From a bacterium BMS3Bbin02 (GTDB taxonomy: Bacteria; Actinomycetota; Acidimicrobiia; Spongiisociales; UBA5794): a stretch of 20,829 nucleotides of DNA. The notes under the pieces were generated by a model. The model saw nothing but the letters and a program-made list of their open reading frames with translations, searched no databases and was not told the origin of the DNA. Numbering within the stretch: the first letter of the stretch is position 1; the number at the start of each line of letters is the position of its first letter. This document shows positions 6,082 to 13,864 of the stretch, in pieces. The stretch is from positions 1-20,829 of the forward strand of contig BDTL01000211.1 in NCBI GenBank assembly GCA_002898115.1, read 5' to 3'. Made by a program: the position numbers and the translations under genes.

Positions 6082-7745
6082 CCTTTGCGGCGCCTGAGCG
6101 TGCCGACCTTCTCCGGGTTCGATGGTTGGGACGTCTCCCATACGCGGAGGCATGGGATCTCCAGCGTGCGTTCTGGGAAGGGCGGGCCACCGGACGGTCG
6201 GCCGACGACTATCTCCTGTTACTCGAACACCCGCATATCTATACGGTAGGTCGCAACGGTGACGGATCAAACCTGCTGGCCGACCTTGAGCATCTCGGAA
6301 CCATCGGTGCCGAAATACACCACGTCGATCGCGGCGGGGACATCACTTACCACGGTCCTGGTCAACTTGTTGGGTATCCGATCGGCGCAGTGAAACGCCT
6401 CCCACGTGGCTACGACATGGTCGGACTTGTCAGGCTTATCGAGGAGATGCTGATAACGACCCTCGACGAATTTGGCATTGACGCATGGGCCGAAGATGGT
6501 TTTACGGGCGTGTGGACAGACCGGGGCAAGATCGCTGCCATCGGGATCCGCGTCGCCCGCGGCGTGTCCATGCACGGCTTCGCCCTCAATGTCGAGACAG
6601 ATCTGTCGTACTTCGAGCACATCGTGCCGTGTGGCATTCCCGACCGACCGGTCACCACCATGCGCGAGATCCTCGGGCGCGACGTCTCATTGGAGGAGGT
6701 GACGGAGGTTCTCCTGCGTCACGTCGGCAAACTCTTCGCGACTGAGGATGTCGAGACACAACTCGGTGCGTTTTCACGCCGCTCGGGAAAGACGTTCGAA
6801 GTTGATGCGATGATCGCCCGCGGTGTGTTCTCACCCGCAAAACGCAACGAAGTCCCGATCACCATTCGGGGTCTCCTGGCTGGTGAGCCCGAACGTCCCG
6901 ATTGGATGAAAGTCAAGGCTGACTTTGCATCCGAGGGGTATCGGGAAATGAAGAAGCTGATGCGGTCCGAGGCATTGACAACGGTGTGTGAAGAGGCGGG
7001 CTGTCCCAACATCTACGAATGCTGGACCTCCGGTACCGCCACCATGATGCTGCTTGGCGAGCGGTGCACGCGTGCCTGTTCCTTTTGCGATGTACTCACC
7101 GGGAAACCCGGCGAGGTTGACTGGGACGAACCGCGCCGCGCCGCTGAGGCGGTCGCGGCGTTGAACCTTGACCACGCGGTCCTGACATCAGTGAATCGCG
7201 ACGACCTCGACGACGGTGGCTCCGCGGTGTTCGCCGAAACGATCCAGCGGATCCACGACCTGCGGCCGCACTGCGACGTTGAGGTGCTCATCCCCGATTT
7301 CAAGGGAGACGAGGAAGCTCTCCAGACGGTCATGAAGGCGAATCCGGCGGTGCTCAACCACAACACCGAGACGGTGCTGCGCCTGCAACGCGAGATACGC
7401 ACCGCCGCCAGCTACGGTCGCAGCCTCGGTTTGCTCGCCCGCGCAAAGTGGCTGAACCCGCTCGGGACCGTCAAGTCGGGACTCATCGTTGGGATGGGAG
7501 AGACGGAGGCAGAAGTATTGGGAGCCCTGGCCGATCTGCGTGCCGTCGGCGTCGATATCATCACCATCGGTCAGTATCTCAGACCCTCGCCACGGCACCG
7601 GCGCATCGACCGCTATGTGCATCCTGACGAGTTCGCCCGGTACCGCGATGAGGGTGAGCGGCTGGGGTTGCCGCACGTCGAAGCCGGTCCACTCGTGCGG
7701 TCCTCGTATCATGCCAGGGATGCCCACGCCCAAGCCAAGGGGTAG
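6078..7745 (+). CDS. Octanoyltransferase-lipoyl synthase fusion (LipB-LipA)
   Basis: One 555-residue frame holds both steps of de novo lipoate synthesis. Residues 1-220 are LipB, which moves octanoate from acyl carrier protein to the target lysine: RGGDITYHGPGQ (85-96), Lys151 in RGKIAAIG and the acyl-accepting Cys185 in VPCGIPDR are all present. Residues 221-270 are a linker. Residues 271-555 are LipA, the radical-SAM enzyme that inserts two sulfurs: the auxiliary cluster CX4CX5C (Cys304, 309, 315), the SAM cluster CX3CX2C (Cys330, 334, 337) and RSSYH (541-545), whose serine ligates the auxiliary cluster. No catalytic residue is missing. The start is ATG 6078, overlapping the E2 stop, with AGGAG just upstream; the earlier ATG at 6054 lies inside E2. 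LipB and LipA are normally separate proteins. Confidence 0.95.
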   Translation: MTFAAPERADLLRVRWLGRLPYAEAWDLQRAFWEGRATGRSADDYLLLLEHPHIYTVGRNGDGSNLLADLEHLGTIGAEIHHVDRGGDITYHGPGQLVGYPIGAVKRLPRGYDMVGLVRLIEEMLITTLDEFGIDAWAEDGFTGVWTDRGKIAAIGIRVARGVSMHGFALNVETDLSYFEHIVPCGIPDRPVTTMREILGRDVSLEEVTEVLLRHVGKLFATEDVETQLGAFSRRSGKTFEVDAMIARGVFSPAKRNEVPITIRGLLAGEPERPDWMKVKADFASEGYREMKKLMRSEALTTVCEEAGCPNIYECWTSGTATMMLLGERCTRACSFCDVLTGKPGEVDWDEPRRAAEAVAALNLDHAVLTSVNRDDLDDGGSAVFAETIQRIHDLRPHCDVEVLIPDFKGDEEALQTVMKANPAVLNHNTETVLRLQREIRTAASYGRSLGLLARAKWLNPLGTVKSGLIVGMGETEAEVLGALADLRAVGVDIITIGQYLRPSPRHRRIDRYVHPDEFARYRDEGERLGLPHVEAGPLVRSSYHARDAHAQAKG

Positions 7746-7751
7746 GACCGC

Positions 7752-8843
7752 ATGGGATTCGACTACGTGAGTCGCTTGGAGCGAGTAACCGAGGCGATGC
7801 ACCGGTACGAAGTTGACACGTTGTTGCTCTCCGTCGGTGCAGATATGCCCTGGTTATTTGGCTACGGGGCGATGGCGCTTGAGCGCGTCACGATGGCAAT
7901 TGTACGCCCCGGTACTACACCCGTTCTCGTTGTTCCAGAACTCGAAGCGCCCCGTGTGGACGATCACGGCGGTGTGTTTGATGTAGTTGCCTGGGGCGAG
8001 CTTGAGGATCCCATAGGCATCATTGCCGATCGCGTCGGAACCGGAGTCGCGATCGCTATGGGCGATCAAACCTGGACGACGTTCACGCTCGCGCTCCAGG
8101 GCCGTCTCGGGGGTCGGACGTGGGAGAGCGCCGGTCCGATCATGGCCGACATGCGCATGGTGAAAGAGGATGAGGAACTCGACCGGCTCCGCACCGCCGG
8201 TGCCTCGGCGGATCGAGTCGCAGCGCGGCTCGCCAACTACAGCTTTGGTGGCAAAACCGAACGTCACGTCGCAACCGACATCGCGGCCATGCTCATCGAA
8301 GAAGGCCACGACACGACGTGGGACGTCATCGTTGCGTCAGGACGAAACGGGGCATCACCCCACCACGGACCGGGCGACCGAGTAATCCGGGCGGGTGACC
8401 CGATTGTGTGCGACTTCGGTGGCACGATGGCTGGCTACACATCGGACACAACCCGCAACTTTGTCGTTGGAACACCTCCTCCCGAGTATCTCGACATGTT
8501 CTCCGTGCTGATGGAAGCACAGGAGGCCGGGGTTCGAGCTGCCACCGTGGGAACGCCGTGTCGGGAGGTCGACCGGGTCACTCGCAACGTGATCGAGAAC
8601 GCCGGCTACGGCGAGTTCTTCGTGCACCGCACCGGTCACGGAATTGGCCTGGAGGTGCACGAGGCTCCCTACATTGTCGAGGGCAACGACCTCCCGTTGG
8701 CACCAGGCATGGCGTTCTCGGTCGAACCCGGAATCTACATCCCCGGTAGGTTCGGCATGCGGATTGAGGACATCGTCATCGCAACCGACCACGGCCCGCA
8801 AAGGTGCAACAACTCAACCCGCGATCTGGTCATAGTTGAGTAG
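7752..8843 (+). CDS. M24 family metallopeptidase (Xaa-Pro aminopeptidase-like)
   Basis: A cytoplasmic dinuclear metal peptidase of the pita-bread fold, likely removing N-terminal residues before proline. Residues 1-130 form a creatinase-type N-terminal domain and 140-363 the catalytic domain. All five metal ligands are visible: Asp221 (CDFGG), Asp232 (TSDTTR), His296 (GHGIG), Glu325 (SVEPGIY) and Glu339 (RIEDIV). The 363-residue length matches short PepQ/YpdF-type enzymes rather than the longer PepP. The ATG follows the LipB-LipA stop after only six bases, with GTAGGA upstream, so it is probably cotranscribed although its job is unrelated to lipoate. Proline specificity is inferred from the family; some M24 members are not peptidases. 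Confidence 0.9.
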   Translation: MGFDYVSRLERVTEAMHRYEVDTLLLSVGADMPWLFGYGAMALERVTMAIVRPGTTPVLVVPELEAPRVDDHGGVFDVVAWGELEDPIGIIADRVGTGVAIAMGDQTWTTFTLALQGRLGGRTWESAGPIMADMRMVKEDEELDRLRTAGASADRVAARLANYSFGGKTERHVATDIAAMLIEEGHDTTWDVIVASGRNGASPHHGPGDRVIRAGDPIVCDFGGTMAGYTSDTTRNFVVGTPPPEYLDMFSVLMEAQEAGVRAATVGTPCREVDRVTRNVIENAGYGEFFVHRTGHGIGLEVHEAPYIVEGNDLPLAPGMAFSVEPGIYIPGRFGMRIEDIVIATDHGPQRCNNSTRDLVIVE

Positions 8844-8906
8844 CCCGTCTCTCGCTGATGTCATGTCACAGTCTTGTAGCCTATGGGAATCCACACTGGA
8901 GGAATA

Positions 8907-10862
8907 GTGAGTCAGACCGTCGAGCAACGTGCCGCCAATGCCATTCGCACCCTGTCGATCGACGCCGTTCAGAAGGCGAACTCGGGACACCCGGGCGCTC
9001 CGATGGGTATGGCCGACATGGCGGTGGTTCTCTGGACGAAATTCCTGAAGGTCGACCCGTCGGATCCTCTGTGGATTGACCGTGACCGTTTCGTACTGTC
9101 GGCCGGCCACGCCTCGATGCTGTTGTACTCAACATTGCACCTCGCAGGGTTTCCGATCACGATGGACGACATTAAGGCGTTCCGTCAGTGGGGATCAGTG
9201 ACAGCCGGGCATCCGGAGATCGACCACCCCCTCGGCATCGAAATGACGACTGGACCCCTCGGGCAGGGGTTCGCCACCGGCGTTGGTATGGCCATGGCTG
9301 AGGAGCACCTTCGTGCAGTCTTCGGACCCGACCTCGTCGATCACCGGACCTACGGATTCGTGTCCGACGGTGACCTGATGGAGGGTGTCACCTCCGAGGC
9401 GGCGTCGCTTGCCGGGCATCAGCAACTCGGCAAGATCGTCTACCTCTACGACGACAACAGCATTTCTCTGGTCGGACCGACATCGTGGTCCTTCAGCGAA
9501 GACATTCCAAAGAAGTTCGACGCGATCGGGTGGCACACTCTCACCGTCGACGGCCATGACCACCGGGCACTCGCCGAGGCGATTGCTGCGGGGAATGCCG
9601 AAACGGGTCGCCCGACGTTGATCTCATGCAAGACACACATCGGATTCGGATCGCCGAACAAACAAGACTCGGCGGCTGCGCACGGGTCGCCGCTCGGCGA
9701 CGAAGAGATCGCGTTGACGAAGGAGAATCTGGGTTGGGACCTACCACCGTTCTCGGTCCCGGACGATGTCAAAGCGTTCTTCGCCGACGCCCTCGCGGGC
9801 CGCACCGCCGAACACATCGCATGGCAGACACGGCTCGCCGAGGCTCGAACCGATGCTGACGTCGCCTCTTTGTGGGATGCACACTTCTCGCCGAACCCGG
9901 TCACCCTCCCGGCGCCGCCCCTTGAGGCCGGGGCGAAGAAAGCGACCCGGGCGCTCTCGGGCGATGTCATCCAGGGCCTCGCGCAGATCCGGCCCGATGT
10001 TGTTGGTGGCTCCGCGGACCTGGCGTCGTCGAACAACACCCAGATCAAGGACAGCGGAGACTTTGCTCCCGCCAACCGCACGGCCCGCAATATCCGCTTT
10101 GGTGTGCGCGAACACGCCATGGGGGCCATCACCAACGGTTTGGTGATTCATGGTGGCGTCCGAGCGTTTTCCGGCACGTTCCTCCAGTTCAGCGACTACA
10201 TGCGGGGAGCTGTACGGCTCGGAGCTCTCATGGGTGTCCCCGCCGTCTGGGTGTTTACCCACGATTCGATTTTCCTCGGGGAGGATGGCCCCACCCATCA
10301 GCCGGTCGAACATGTTGCCGCTCTGCGCGCGATCCCAAACCTCTGGGTGATTCGACCGGCCGATGCCGGTGAAGCAGCAGGTGCGTGGCAGGTCGCGATG
10401 AACCGAACCGATGGCCCGACGGCGCTGATCCTCACCCGTCAGGGAGTCGCGGAGCCGTCCCAAACCACCGACCCGGCGGTTGTTGGCCGCGGAGCACATA
10501 TTGTGCGGGAGGGGAGTGACGTGGTGATCATTGCAACGGGGTCAGAAGTATCCCTCGCCCGCGATGCCGCCGATCTTCTGGCCGACGGGGGCGTTTCAGC
10601 GAGGGTTGTCTCCATGCCGTGTGTTGAGGCGTTCGACGAGCTGTCTCGGAGCGACCAGAAGGACATCATCGGTCGGGGAACCCCACGAGTATCCCTTGAG
10701 GCAGGGGTGACCCAGGGATGGGCTGAGATTACCGGTCGCAGGGGTCTTCGCATCGGTATTGACACATTCGGAGCGTCAGCTCCCGCCGGTATCCTGGCAG
10801 AACAGTACGGGTTCACGGCCGATGCCGTTGCCGAACGCATTGACGAGTTCCTGAAGGTCTAG
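8907..10862 (+). CDS. tkt: Transketolase
   Basis: Thiamine-diphosphate enzyme that transfers two-carbon units between sugar phosphates in the pentose phosphate pathway. The 651 residues match full-length bacterial transketolase. SGHPGAPMG (His28) is the N-terminal signature, GHPE with His102 and GPLGQG (116-121) lie in the cofactor domain, SDGDLMEG at 153-160 is the metal/diphosphate motif, GVREHAMG carries the catalytic Glu402, and GEDGPTHQP the substrate loop. I start at GTG 8907, four bases after GGAGG; the ATG at 8883 would put that ribosome site inside the gene. A TAGCCT at 8877-8882 could be its -10. The stop overlaps the GTG of the next gene by one base. There is no transaldolase or zwf in the window. 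Confidence 0.95.
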   Translation: MSQTVEQRAANAIRTLSIDAVQKANSGHPGAPMGMADMAVVLWTKFLKVDPSDPLWIDRDRFVLSAGHASMLLYSTLHLAGFPITMDDIKAFRQWGSVTAGHPEIDHPLGIEMTTGPLGQGFATGVGMAMAEEHLRAVFGPDLVDHRTYGFVSDGDLMEGVTSEAASLAGHQQLGKIVYLYDDNSISLVGPTSWSFSEDIPKKFDAIGWHTLTVDGHDHRALAEAIAAGNAETGRPTLISCKTHIGFGSPNKQDSAAAHGSPLGDEEIALTKENLGWDLPPFSVPDDVKAFFADALAGRTAEHIAWQTRLAEARTDADVASLWDAHFSPNPVTLPAPPLEAGAKKATRALSGDVIQGLAQIRPDVVGGSADLASSNNTQIKDSGDFAPANRTARNIRFGVREHAMGAITNGLVIHGGVRAFSGTFLQFSDYMRGAVRLGALMGVPAVWVFTHDSIFLGEDGPTHQPVEHVAALRAIPNLWVIRPADAGEAAGAWQVAMNRTDGPTALILTRQGVAEPSQTTDPAVVGRGAHIVREGSDVVIIATGSEVSLARDAADLLADGGVSARVVSMPCVEAFDELSRSDQKDIIGRGTPRVSLEAGVTQGWAEITGRRGLRIGIDTFGASAPAGILAEQYGFTADAVAERIDEFLKV

Positions 10863-11524
10863 TGGAGTTCACCCCGGTCGCAGTTCTCGCCATCCTCGCG
10901 GGTGGCATGGCGTTGGGTTCTTCCGTTGTCGCCTATTGGCGCATCGTTGGATCAGGTTTCGTCTGGCTCGGTGCCGTGACGGTTGCCTTGCTCGGCGCAA
11001 CGACCGGCATCGCCGGTGGAGGTGCAGTCGCAATCGGTGCATCAGTTGCGGCTGCGGCGGCAGTCTTTTTCGGGAAGGACCAGCTAAAGGCCTCGGCACT
11101 GTTTGGCGTCGCCACTGTTGGTTTCCTCATCGTTGCGACAAGCAATGGCACAGCCGTAGCTGCGGTAACCGGTTCGCTTTTCCTCGGAGGAATTGTGTCA
11201 GAAATGCTGCTGGGTCACTGGTACCTGGTTGATCCACAGTTGCCACGATGGGCCCTCCAGCGGCTCGCACTCATCGGCGGGGCCGGGCTGGTCGCCGACA
11301 CACTGTTCGTGGCTATTGCCGCGGGTGACTTCATGGCAGACCCCTTTCTCGGGTACGCATTTATCGCTCTCACCGCCATGACCGTCCTGTTGGTTCTCGG
11401 TGTGTGGTTCTCGCTCAAGGAACCGAACTACACCGGGGTCATGGCCGCAACCGGACTTTCCTATCTGGCCGTGCTCACCGCGCTTGGGTCGTCGGTCGTA
11501 GGCCGTATCATTGTCACCGGGTAA
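10862..11524 (+). CDS. Polytopic membrane protein of unknown function
   Basis: I do not recognise this 220-residue protein. Some seven or eight hydrophobic segments cover nearly its whole length (about 5-26, 30-50, 53-70, 78-95, 98-117, 132-152, 160-180 and 188-215). Loops are short; the best landmark is LLGHWYLVDPQLPRWALQRL at about 115-134, combining a histidine, an aromatic cluster and a basic, amphipathic follow-on. The last segment has GLSYLAVLTALGSSVVGR. It has neither a signal peptide with cleavage site nor soluble domains. Translation is coupled to transketolase (stop TAG and start GTG share a base), and a 70-bp gap follows. His in a membrane segment could bind a metal or heme, but that is a guess. 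Confidence 0.8.
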   Translation: MEFTPVAVLAILAGGMALGSSVVAYWRIVGSGFVWLGAVTVALLGATTGIAGGGAVAIGASVAAAAAVFFGKDQLKASALFGVATVGFLIVATSNGTAVAAVTGSLFLGGIVSEMLLGHWYLVDPQLPRWALQRLALIGGAGLVADTLFVAIAAGDFMADPFLGYAFIALTAMTVLLVLGVWFSLKEPNYTGVMAATGLSYLAVLTALGSSVVGRIIVTG

Positions 11525-11536
11525 GGACCCTTCATA

Positions 11537-11554
11537 AGACGACGGTCGTCGTCT
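11537..11554. repeat. Inverted repeat between the membrane protein and aminopeptidase genes
   Basis: AGACGACG and CGTCGTCT are perfect 8-bp arms with two bases between them; as RNA it would fold as a 7-bp stem with a GGTC loop. It is not followed by a T-run, so it is a poor intrinsic terminator and may be an operator for the pepA gene, whose ribosome site is 30 bp downstream. Confidence 0.35.
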
Positions 11555-11594
11555 GTTAACGACGAGTGGAGCCTCTGCGCGTCAAGGAGGAAAC

Positions 11595-13040
11595 ATGATC
11601 ACTGTTTCAAGCGGAGAAGCTCTGCTTGACGAATCGGGCGACGCTTTCGTCGTTCCCGTCTTTGCGGACCTGACCTGGGGGCCGGGCACCGCGGAGATCG
11701 CCGAGCAACTCGGCGACTGGCTTGAGGGCGAACTCGCTGCGCAGAAGTTCACCGGTAAGGCAGGCAAGACCGCGACTGTCCCTGGTGTGGGAACCAATTA
11801 TGGGCGTATCGTTTTTGTCGGGTTGGGAGATGAAGCTGATACTGAGTCGCTCCGGCAGGCCGCCGGTTGCGCAGCGAATGCCACATCACAATCCGAACGT
11901 GTTGTTACCACGCTGCACACCGTCGACATCGACGGGGCGACGAGCGCCGTGATACTCGGGTTCATGCTCGGCGCCTACTCCTTCACCGAACGCAAGTCTG
12001 AGCCGGAAGCATCGGTCACAGCCGAACTTGTACTCGCTGGCGGCGCACAAGAAGACGAAATATCGCGCGGGGAGATTCTTGCCGGAGCGGTATCGTTCGC
12101 ACGCGATATGGTGAACGAGCCGGCGAACCACAAGAGACCCTCTGTGTTGGCCGACCGCTTTCGCGCTGTCACCGAACCTCACGGTGTCACCGTGACGGTG
12201 TATGACGAAGCGGGCATTGTTGACGAACGTTTCGGTGGCCTTGCCGCGGTCGCTCAGGGGGCCACAAACCCGCCTCGCATGGTTGTCATGAAGTACTCGC
12301 CAGAAGGTGCGACAAAGACGGTGGCACTGGTGGGGAAAGGCATCGTCTTCGATTCGGGTGGTTTGTCCATCAAGTCCGCAGCGGGCATGGAGACTATGAA
12401 GACCGACATGTCGGGAGCTGCTGCCGTCGCCGGTGCTGTCAGCGCGATCGCCCGGCTTGGCTTGAAGGTCAATATCCTCGGGATTACACCGCTTACGGAG
12501 AACATGACCGGGGGAGCTGCTCAACGCCCTGGTGATGTGTTTACCGCTCGCAACGGTTCGACAGTCGAGGTTCTCAACACCGACGCTGAGGGCCGGCTGG
12601 TGTTGGCCGACGGGCTCGCACTCGCTGCGGAAGCGAATCCAGACATCGTGGTCGATGTCGCAACCCTCACGGGAGCATGCATGGTTGCACTCGGCAAGGA
12701 CATCGCCGGCGTGTGGGCGAGCGATGACGAGGTTGCCGCAACCATCACCTCGTCAGCGAGCGCGGCGGGCGAGAAGTTCTGGCACATGCCCCTGGAGCAG
12801 GACTATCGAACGTTGCTCGACTCCGATATCGCGGACATCAAGAACACGGCGGGTCGCTGGGGTGGTGCTATTACGGCTGCGTTGTTCCTCCACCACTTCG
12901 TCGGCGACCAACCATGGGCGCACCTCGACATTGCGGGCCCAGCCCGTGCGGAGAAGGCCAGACACTACATCAAGAAGGGCGGAACCGGTTTCGGTGTCCG
13001 CACGATGGTGGCCATAGCGCAGGCCCACACCGCGGAGTAG
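11595..13040 (+). CDS. pepA: Leucyl aminopeptidase (M17)
   Basis: Dinuclear zinc/manganese exopeptidase that removes N-terminal residues in peptide recycling. Of 481 residues, the N-terminal half is the variable macro-like domain and the C-terminal part (about 175-481) is catalytic. Ligands match E. coli PepA at identical spacing: Lys248 and Asp253 (GKGIVFDSGG), Asp271 (KTDMSG), Asp330 and Glu332 (NTDAEGR), with the catalytic Lys260 and Arg334. AAGGAGG stands just before the ATG at 11595. It is followed by a strong terminator, so the transcript from this direction ends here. The family also acts as a DNA-binding protein in E. coli; nothing here shows that role. Confidence 0.94.
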   Translation: MITVSSGEALLDESGDAFVVPVFADLTWGPGTAEIAEQLGDWLEGELAAQKFTGKAGKTATVPGVGTNYGRIVFVGLGDEADTESLRQAAGCAANATSQSERVVTTLHTVDIDGATSAVILGFMLGAYSFTERKSEPEASVTAELVLAGGAQEDEISRGEILAGAVSFARDMVNEPANHKRPSVLADRFRAVTEPHGVTVTVYDEAGIVDERFGGLAAVAQGATNPPRMVVMKYSPEGATKTVALVGKGIVFDSGGLSIKSAAGMETMKTDMSGAAAVAGAVSAIARLGLKVNILGITPLTENMTGGAAQRPGDVFTARNGSTVEVLNTDAEGRLVLADGLALAAEANPDIVVDVATLTGACMVALGKDIAGVWASDDEVAATITSSASAAGEKFWHMPLEQDYRTLLDSDIADIKNTAGRWGGAITAALFLHHFVGDQPWAHLDIAGPARAEKARHYIKKGGTGFGVRTMVAIAQAHTAE

Positions 13041-13063
13041 CCGGGAGTCTGCGGGGCCTCGGG

Positions 13064-13105
13064 AAAGTAGCGCCCATCACCGTTAGTGGTGACGGGCGCT
13101 ACTTT
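13064..13105 (+). terminator. Intrinsic terminator after pepA
   Basis: A perfect 12-bp stem, AAAGTAGCGCCC at 13064-13075 with its complement at 13094-13105, encloses an A.C mismatch, a further 5-bp stem (TCACC/GGTGA) and a six-base loop. It lies 23 bases after the aminopeptidase stop. The A-run on one side and T-run on the other would let it work in both directions. Confidence 0.88.
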
Positions 13106-13118
13106 ATGTGGTAATTCG

Positions 13119-13147
13119 TTCAAGATTTAGCCGAAACAGCCGATAAC
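13119..13147 (+). promoter_or_regulatory. Candidate promoter of the CAP-domain gene
   Basis: TTCAAG at 13119-13124 and GATAAC at 13142-13147 are separated by 17 bases, an ideal distance for sigma-70-type elements, although both hexamers are imperfect. Transcription would start near 13154, inside the adjacent inverted repeat. Confidence 0.35.
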
Positions 13148-13148
13148 G

Positions 13149-13173
13149 GAGAGTGGTCAAGGATGGCACTCTC
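13149..13173. repeat. Inverted repeat in the CAP gene leader
   Basis: GAGAGTG (13149-13155) and CACTCTC (13167-13173) are perfect 7-bp arms around an 11-base loop that contains AAGGA. It ends 11 bases before the ATG at 13185. It could be an operator overlapping the transcription start or an RNA hairpin near the ribosome site. Confidence 0.4.
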
Positions 13174-13184
13174 GGTGGTTACGG

Positions 13185-13844
13185 ATGAACAATCGGTTTC
13201 GTAAGGTTTTGGTAGTTGGTCTGGCTACTGCCGTAATGTTCGTCGGTCTCGCTCCATCCGCGGTTGCGGGTCCGGGCGAGGGCAGCTTTCTCGCCAGCAT
13301 GAATGCAGAACGCGCGGCTCGTGGGCTCGCTCCTCTTGAGATGTACTGGGACCTGAGAGACGATGCCCGGGCGCATTCGGCAACCATGCAGGCCGAGGAC
13401 ACTCTACGCCACAACCCGGGACTCGGCTCGGTGACATCTGGATGGATAACCCTTGGCGAGAACGTCGGTGTTGGTCCGGATGTAGCGACGATCCAGTCTG
13501 CGTTCATGGCGTCCGCAACGCACCGCGGTAACATTCTTGGTGACTACAACTACGTCGGCATTGGGACCGCAGAGGCGGGCGGCAAGATGTGGGTGACCGT
13601 CGTGTTCATGAAAGGACCCCCCGGTCTCGTGACGCCGGTTGAGCCCGAGCCGACTCCGGAAGCCGAGCCGGAACCGGTGTCCGAACCCCCTCTTCCGCCA
13701 GAGCCGACGGCACCAAACCCGACATCCACTGCAACGTCCACGAAGACGGCGCCACCTCAAACCACTGCGGTGCTCGGCGCCGAGACTCAGTCGCCGATCC
13801 GTTCGTATGGGCGGTCTCCCGGTCTTTGGCCGTACCCCGTGTGA
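13185..13844 (+). CDS. Secreted CAP-domain (SCP/PR1-like) protein
   Basis: Exported 219-residue protein. Residues 1-28 are a signal peptide (RFRK, then a hydrophobic core, cleavage after SAVA). Residues 33-150 form the CAP domain, with LASMNAERAARGLAPL at the start, DARAHSATM, LGENVG, SATHRGNIL and YVGIGTAEAGG giving the conserved His/Glu cavity residues. Residues 152-190 are a Pro/Glu/Thr-rich linker and the tail ends SPGLWPYPV. Bacterial CAP proteins are linked to cell-wall or lipid binding; the activity of this one is unknown. The ATG lacks a strong ribosome site (GGTGG at 13174-13178). It follows the pepA terminator and is convergent with the rhodanese-ThiF gene 20 bp away. Confidence 0.88.
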   Translation: MNNRFRKVLVVGLATAVMFVGLAPSAVAGPGEGSFLASMNAERAARGLAPLEMYWDLRDDARAHSATMQAEDTLRHNPGLGSVTSGWITLGENVGVGPDVATIQSAFMASATHRGNILGDYNYVGIGTAEAGGKMWVTVVFMKGPPGLVTPVEPEPTPEAEPEPVSEPPLPPEPTAPNPTSTATSTKTAPPQTTAVLGAETQSPIRSYGRSPGLWPYPV

Positions 13845-13864
13845 TTCGCGTTCGGAAACGTGAG

